Assembly (NCBI RefSeq): GCF_001667275.1
Contig: NZ_LZHV01000012.1
Span: 43,260-107,259 of the forward strand
DNA: 64,000 nucleotides
Direction of reading: 5' to 3'
Origin: Mycobacterium sp. ACS4054
Lineage (GTDB): Bacteria; Actinomycetota; Actinomycetes; Mycobacteriales; Mycobacteriaceae
The position numbers and the translations under genes are program-made. The stretch's first letter is position 1; each line of letters starts with the position of its first letter. The notes under the pieces are model-generated. The model did not search any database. It worked only from the letters and a program-made list of their open reading frames with translations, and was not told the origin of the DNA. This document shows positions 60,415-64,000 of this stretch, in pieces.

Positions 60415-61851
60415 TCATACGTCGTAGTAGAGGGCGAATTCGTACGGGGTTGGCCGGAGGTTGAACGGCGCGATCTCGTAGGTGCGTTTGTAGTTGATCC
60501 ACGTCGCGATGACGTCGGGCGTAAAGACCCCGCCCTCGGTCAGGTACTCGCTGTCTTCCTCCAGACGGTCGATCACCGCGGACAGCTGCGTGGGCGCCTG
60601 GGGGATCTCCGCGGCCTCCTCCGGCGGCAGTTCGTAGAGGTCCTTGTCGACCGGCGGGGGCGGCTCGATCTTGTGCTTGATGCCATCCAACCCCGCCATC
60701 AACTGGGCGGCGAAGGAGAGATATGGGTTGCCCGACGAGTCGGGGCAACGGAATTCCAGCCGCTTGGTCTTTGGGTTGTTGCCCGTGATCGGGATGCGCA
60801 CGCACGCCGACCGATTGCGTTGGCTGTAAACAAGATTGATCGGCGCCTCGAAACCGGGAACCAGACGCTTGTAGGAGTTCACGGTCGGGTTCGTGAAGGC
60901 CAGCAACGACGGCGCGTGGTAGAGCAGGCCGCCGATGTAGTGGCGGGCGGTGTCGGACAGGCCGGCGTACCCCGTCGCGTCGTACATCAGCGGCACGCCG
61001 TCCTTCCACAGCGACTGGTGGCAGTGCATTCCGGAACCGTTGTCGCCGAACAACGGCTTGGGCATGAAGGTGACGGTCTTGCCGGCCTGCCACGCGGTCT
61101 GCTTGACGATGTACTTGTACATCTGGTGGTCGTCGGCCGCGTGCAACAACGTGTTGAACTTGTAGTTGATCTCGGCCTGGCCGCCGCTGCCGACTTCGTG
61201 GTGGCCCTTCTCCAGCGAGTAACCGGCGTTGGTGAGGTTGGTGAGGATTTCGTCGCGCAAATCGACGTAGTGATCGGTGGGGGCCACCGGGAAATAACCC
61301 CCCTTGGGGCGGACCTTGTAGCCGAGGTTGGGGCTTCCGTCGGCCTCGGCGTCCTCTCCGGTGTTCCACCACCCGGACGACGCGTCCACCTTGTAGAACG
61401 ATTCGTTGGTGCTCGAGTCGAAGCTGACCGAGTCGAAGATGTAGAACTCGGCCTCCGGACCGAAGTACGCGGTGTCGGCGATGCCGGAACTGATCAGATA
61501 GTTCTCGGCCTTGCGTGCGATGTTGCGCGGGTCGCGCGAATACACCTCGAGGGTGAACGGGTCGTGCACGAAGAAGTTCACGTTCAGCGTCTTGCGGGCT
61601 CGGAATGGGTCGACGGTCGCGGTCTCCGGATCGGGCAGCAACACCATGTCGGACTCGTGGATCGATTGAAAACCGCGGATTGACGAGCCGTCGAAGGCCA
61701 GGCCCTCCTCGAACACGCCTTCGTCGAAGGCGTAGATCGGAATTGTGAAGTGCTGCATGGTGCCTGGCAAGTCACAGAAGCGGACGTCGACGTATTCAAT
61801 GTTCTCGTCCCGGGCGAGCTTGAAAATATCGTCGGGCGTCTTCTCGGACAC
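60415..61851 (-). CDS. glnA: Type I glutamine synthetase (GlnA1-like)
   Basis: A 478-residue enzyme of the same length as M. tuberculosis GlnA1, with DGSSIRGF (about 53), [17 protein letters not shown] (about 212), [18 protein letters not shown] (about 266-283), [12 protein letters not shown] (about 345) and the adenylylation Tyr406 in [10 protein letters not shown], so it can be regulated by GlnE. It makes glutamine from glutamate, ammonia and ATP. By eye it differs from GlnA1 at more positions than expected for an orthologue within the genus and sits outside the usual glnA1-glnE setting, so it may be a paralogue. GTG 61851. Confidence 0.93.
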   Translation of the reverse strand: MSEKTPDDIFKLARDENIEYVDVRFCDLPGTMQHFTIPIYAFDEGVFEEGLAFDGSSIRGFQSIHESDMVLLPDPETATVDPFRARKTLNVNFFVHDPFTLEVYSRDPRNIARKAENYLISSGIADTAYFGPEAEFYIFDSVSFDSSTNESFYKVDASSGWWNTGEDAEADGSPNLGYKVRPKGGYFPVAPTDHYVDLRDEILTNLTNAGYSLEKGHHEVGSGGQAEINYKFNTLLHAADDHQMYKYIVKQTAWQAGKTVTFMPKPLFGDNGSGMHCHQSLWKDGVPLMYDATGYAGLSDTARHYIGGLLYHAPSLLAFTNPTVNSYKRLVPGFEAPINLVYSQRNRSACVRIPITGNNPKTKRLEFRCPDSSGNPYLSFAAQLMAGLDGIKHKIEPPPPVDKDLYELPPEEAAEIPQAPTQLSAVIDRLEEDSEYLTEGGVFTPDVIATWINYKRTYEIAPFNLRPTPYEFALYYDV

Positions 61852-62062
61852 GCAAACGCTCCTTAGCTTGATCGTCGGCAGTGGCGTGCGAGCGCTTTCT
61901 ACGCCCTCACTATTTCGCCCGCGTCACCACCACGAGTCGAACCTGTTGCGTCACAGAAAGACAGCGCTCTGATCGCCGCACCGCGGGGTTCCGGTGGCAC
62001 TTCCCTGCGCGTTGGCCGATAGTCATATGGACCACGCAGCTGCGCCAGAAGTAGGAGTAGTC

Positions 62063-62110
62063 ATGCCACGCAACGCAACCGGCGACCAGCCGTGGCGATC
62101 GACGCCGTAA
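62063..62110 (+). CDS. Possible 15-codon upstream ORF
   Basis: ATG 62063 has a strong ribosome site (GTAGGAG, 5 nt away) and reads MPRNATGDQPWRSTP then TAA, ending 19 bp before the channel gene. It could be a leader peptide controlling the channel gene. The rest of the 278-bp gap between glnA and the channel gene shows no clear operator. Confidence 0.3.
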   Translation: MPRNATGDQPWRSTP

Positions 62111-62129
62111 GAATTGAACGGAGCCCCGC

Positions 62130-63911
62130 GTGACGGGCGAGCTCTTACAGTTTCACCGCGAGATCATCGTCAGCGGTGACGACGCGCTGTCGAAGACGAT
62201 CGCCGAAGAGCTGAGGGGCGCGGGCGCGCGCATCATCAAGATCAACACCGCCGCCGATCTCCTCGGCGCGGGGGTGCATCGCGCGCGTGCCGTCGTGTGC
62301 GCGGGCCCCAATGATGCGGTCAATCTCGAAATTGCCCTACTGGCTAGGGAATTCAGCCCAAACGTTCGCGTTGTGGCGAGGTTGGCCAACGATGTACTGC
62401 GCGAAGCCGTGGTCAACGTCAACGGCCCTGGCGCGATCTTGGACGTCGCCGACCTAGCGGCGCCCTCGATCGTCGAGGCCGTTTTGTCGCGCAACGCACA
62501 CCAGTTCCACACGGCGGGCATCGAATTCGTCGTCTGGGGATCCGAGGCGCCCCACAACGCGACGCTCCGGGAGATCTACGCCGACCTGGCGCCGGTCGCG
62601 GTGGTGCACGGGAGGAATTCACCCGCGCCCGGTGAGGTGGTGCCCTGCCCCGGACGAGATCTGCGGGTATACGCCGGCGACTGGACGTCGATGATCGGCG
62701 TGAAGGACGAATTGGAAGCCCGCGGCATCACCGTGCCTCCCCCGACCGCGACGCGCGCTCGTCATTCCCGCGTGCGGCGAGTCATCGACGCGGCACGCGC
62801 CATCCGCGACGAGGTGAACCCGATGCTGTTCCCCTCGCTGGCGTTCGCGCTGTTTCTCACCCTTGGGTCGACGGCCGTGGTGCACTTCGCATATCACAAC
62901 CCCCGGATGTCGTGGATCGACGCCTTGTACTTCGCCTCCGAAACGATCACGACGGTCGGCTACGGCGACTTCAGCTTCGCCCAGCAGTCCACATCCCTGC
63001 GGCTGTTCGGCGTCTTGTTGATGTTCGGCGGCGCGAGCGTCACCGCGATCCTCGTCGCATTCCTTGCCGACCTCCTGCTGTCGCGCCGCTTCGTCCAAAC
63101 GGCCGGACTGCGCCGCGCACGCCACATGCACGACCACGTCGTCGTTGTGGGGCTGGGTTCCATCGGCGTCCGGGTCGTCAGTGATCTGGCGGCGGCCGGA
63201 TACGACGTCCTGGTCATCGAGCCGGACGAGGGCAACCGCTTCCTGCCGACCGTGGCCGAACTCGATGTGCCGGTGATTTTCGGGGATCCGACGATGCGCC
63301 AGACGCTGGAGTCGGCGCGCGTCGATCGCGCCCGCGGGGTCGCGCTGGTGACGCAGGACGACATGGAAAACATCGAGACGGGGATCGTGTTGCTCGAAAT
63401 GCTGGGGTCCGACACGAGGGTGCCCATCGTCATGCGCGTGCAAGGCCGAGCGCTGGGCACCGCGGTGCATCGGCGGTTCGGTTTCGAGAACGTGCGGTCG
63501 ATCGTCGACCTGGCGGCGCCGTGGTTCATCGGTGCGGCGATGGGCTTGCAGGTGCTCGGCACATTCTGGGTCGGCCAGCGCTCCTTCATGGTCGGCGGAA
63601 TGCTGGTAGCGGCGGGCAGCGAGCTCGACGGGCTGCGGATGGTCGATCTGTCCACCCAGACCCGCGTCATCGCTATCACGCGGCCGGAAGGGCCGGTCAG
63701 ATTGCGCCCGCGCCGAGATGCGCGCTTGAAAGCCGGTGACACCGTCTACCTCATCGGCCCTTACCGGGAACTGATCGCGACCCTCCGCAAGGGCCAGCCG
63801 CCGCCGCTGACCACCATCAACGGCGAGCGCTCCGTGGCGTTGGCGGCGGCGCGGTCGACCCGCCGGCCGGATGCGCGTCCACCGCGGTGGGCGCCCGACA
63901 CGGACGGTTGA
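62130..63911 (+). CDS. Potassium channel protein with two RCK (TrkA-N) domains
   Basis: A 593-residue protein: an N-terminal Rossmann/RCK-like domain (REIIVSGDDALSKTIAEELRG split at residue 10-28, to about 130), a linker, membrane helix (about 230-253), pore with filter TVGYGDF (about 274-280), second helix (about 292-312), a full RCK domain (HVVVVGLGSIGVRVVSDLAAAGYDV, split, from about 331) and a TrkA-C-like end (about 490-560). Two-helix potassium channels normally carry RCK only after the pore, so the N-terminal copy is unusual. GTG 62130. It ends 89 bp before the window edge. Confidence 0.88.
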   Translation: MTGELLQFHREIIVSGDDALSKTIAEELRGAGARIIKINTAADLLGAGVHRARAVVCAGPNDAVNLEIALLAREFSPNVRVVARLANDVLREAVVNVNGPGAILDVADLAAPSIVEAVLSRNAHQFHTAGIEFVVWGSEAPHNATLREIYADLAPVAVVHGRNSPAPGEVVPCPGRDLRVYAGDWTSMIGVKDELEARGITVPPPTATRARHSRVRRVIDAARAIRDEVNPMLFPSLAFALFLTLGSTAVVHFAYHNPRMSWIDALYFASETITTVGYGDFSFAQQSTSLRLFGVLLMFGGASVTAILVAFLADLLLSRRFVQTAGLRRARHMHDHVVVVGLGSIGVRVVSDLAAAGYDVLVIEPDEGNRFLPTVAELDVPVIFGDPTMRQTLESARVDRARGVALVTQDDMENIETGIVLLEMLGSDTRVPIVMRVQGRALGTAVHRRFGFENVRSIVDLAAPWFIGAAMGLQVLGTFWVGQRSFMVGGMLVAAGSELDGLRMVDLSTQTRVIAITRPEGPVRLRPRRDARLKAGDTVYLIGPYRELIATLRKGQPPPLTTINGERSVALAAARSTRRPDARPPRWAPDTDG

Positions 63912-64000
63912 CGAACCGCTAGATGTACTCAGCCAGGACGTTGGTAGCAGGCGTGTCGGCTTGATGTGAGGAGAACCCCCGGGTGGGGTGTGGCTTGTCT

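Noticed and set aside
63912..64000. Right-edge sequence with a CCCCCGGGTGGGG stretch as a possible insertion-sequence end
   Set aside because: Only 89 bases are available and no inverted-repeat partner or transposase is visible.

Overview
The window is chromosomal DNA of a high-GC actinobacterium and almost certainly a Mycobacterium. It carries MmpS/MmpL, an MspA-type porin, DUF732 and DUF1906 secreted proteins, several F420-dependent luciferase-like oxidoreductases, an MbtK-like acyltransferase, and a run of genes I recognise from M. tuberculosis in the same order: ligB (Rv3062), cstA (Rv3063), a DoxX protein (Rv3064c), mmr (Rv3065), a tRNA-Ala, pgmA (Rv3068c), two crcB genes (Rv3069/Rv3070), a CitE-like gene (Rv3075c) and an F420 oxidoreductase (Rv3079c). 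The additional catabolic genes between these landmarks suggest a slow-growing environmental or opportunistic species such as one of the M. avium complex; that placement is inference. No insertion sequence, prophage, rRNA or CRISPR array was seen.

Layout. 1-5.2 kb: a lipid or steroid-type acyl-CoA catabolic cluster (FadR-type regulator cut by the left edge, thiolase-fold lipid-transfer/aldolase-like protein, divergent DUF35 partner, two-domain acyl-CoA dehydrogenase, SDR). 5.3-9.1 kb: ligB and cstA. 9.2-16.5 kb: a stress/redox block with a short Hsp70, a nitroreductase, a cyclic-nucleotide-binding protein, an SDR, a bifunctional AdhE preceded by a probable DosR box, and an FGD-like F420 enzyme. 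16.8-21.3 kb: a tightly overlapping beta-oxidation operon (thiolase, enoyl-CoA hydratase, CaiB/racemase, acyl-CoA dehydrogenase) in which the CaiB gene has a one-base frameshift near 19,840. 21.3-25.1 kb: MspA porin, small secreted protein, phosphotransferase/SDR pair, DoxX, and Mmr with a clear operator but without its usual adjacent TetR gene. 25.1-43.4 kb: a largely accessory block with an alpha/beta hydrolase, glycogen phosphorylase, a DECR-like reductase, a TPM/YgcG-like protein, MmpS-MmpL with a perfect 10-bp inverted repeat, a MarR/oxidoreductase pair with three operator copies, a three-gene ferredoxin reductase / ferredoxin / diiron-protein operon, and a Tat-exported DUF1906 protein. 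43.4-55.3 kb: the conserved backbone again (tRNA-Ala, MFS-pgmA, crcB pair, MbtK-like/F420 pair, DsbA-like, CitE-like), interrupted by a small stress cluster (WGxxGxxG protein, hemerythrin, neighbouring coiled protein) whose promoters match the SigF consensus, then SelO. 55.3-64 kb: small membrane and secreted proteins, a phospholipase D-like enzyme, a PhyH-like dioxygenase, a DMT transporter, a second-looking GlnA1-type glutamine synthetase, and a potassium-channel protein with an RCK-pore-RCK layout.

How it fits together. Most neighbouring genes share 4-bp ATGA/GTGA overlaps, so operons are easy to read: fatty acid/sterol-like acyl-CoA degradation at two places, fermentation or NAD balance under hypoxia (AdhE), and stress physiology under SigF. 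At least six inverted-repeat operators stand in front of transport or redox genes, in several cases with no regulator gene beside them. Several genes start directly after a TANNNT -10 hexamer at 6-7 nt, which indicates leaderless mRNAs.
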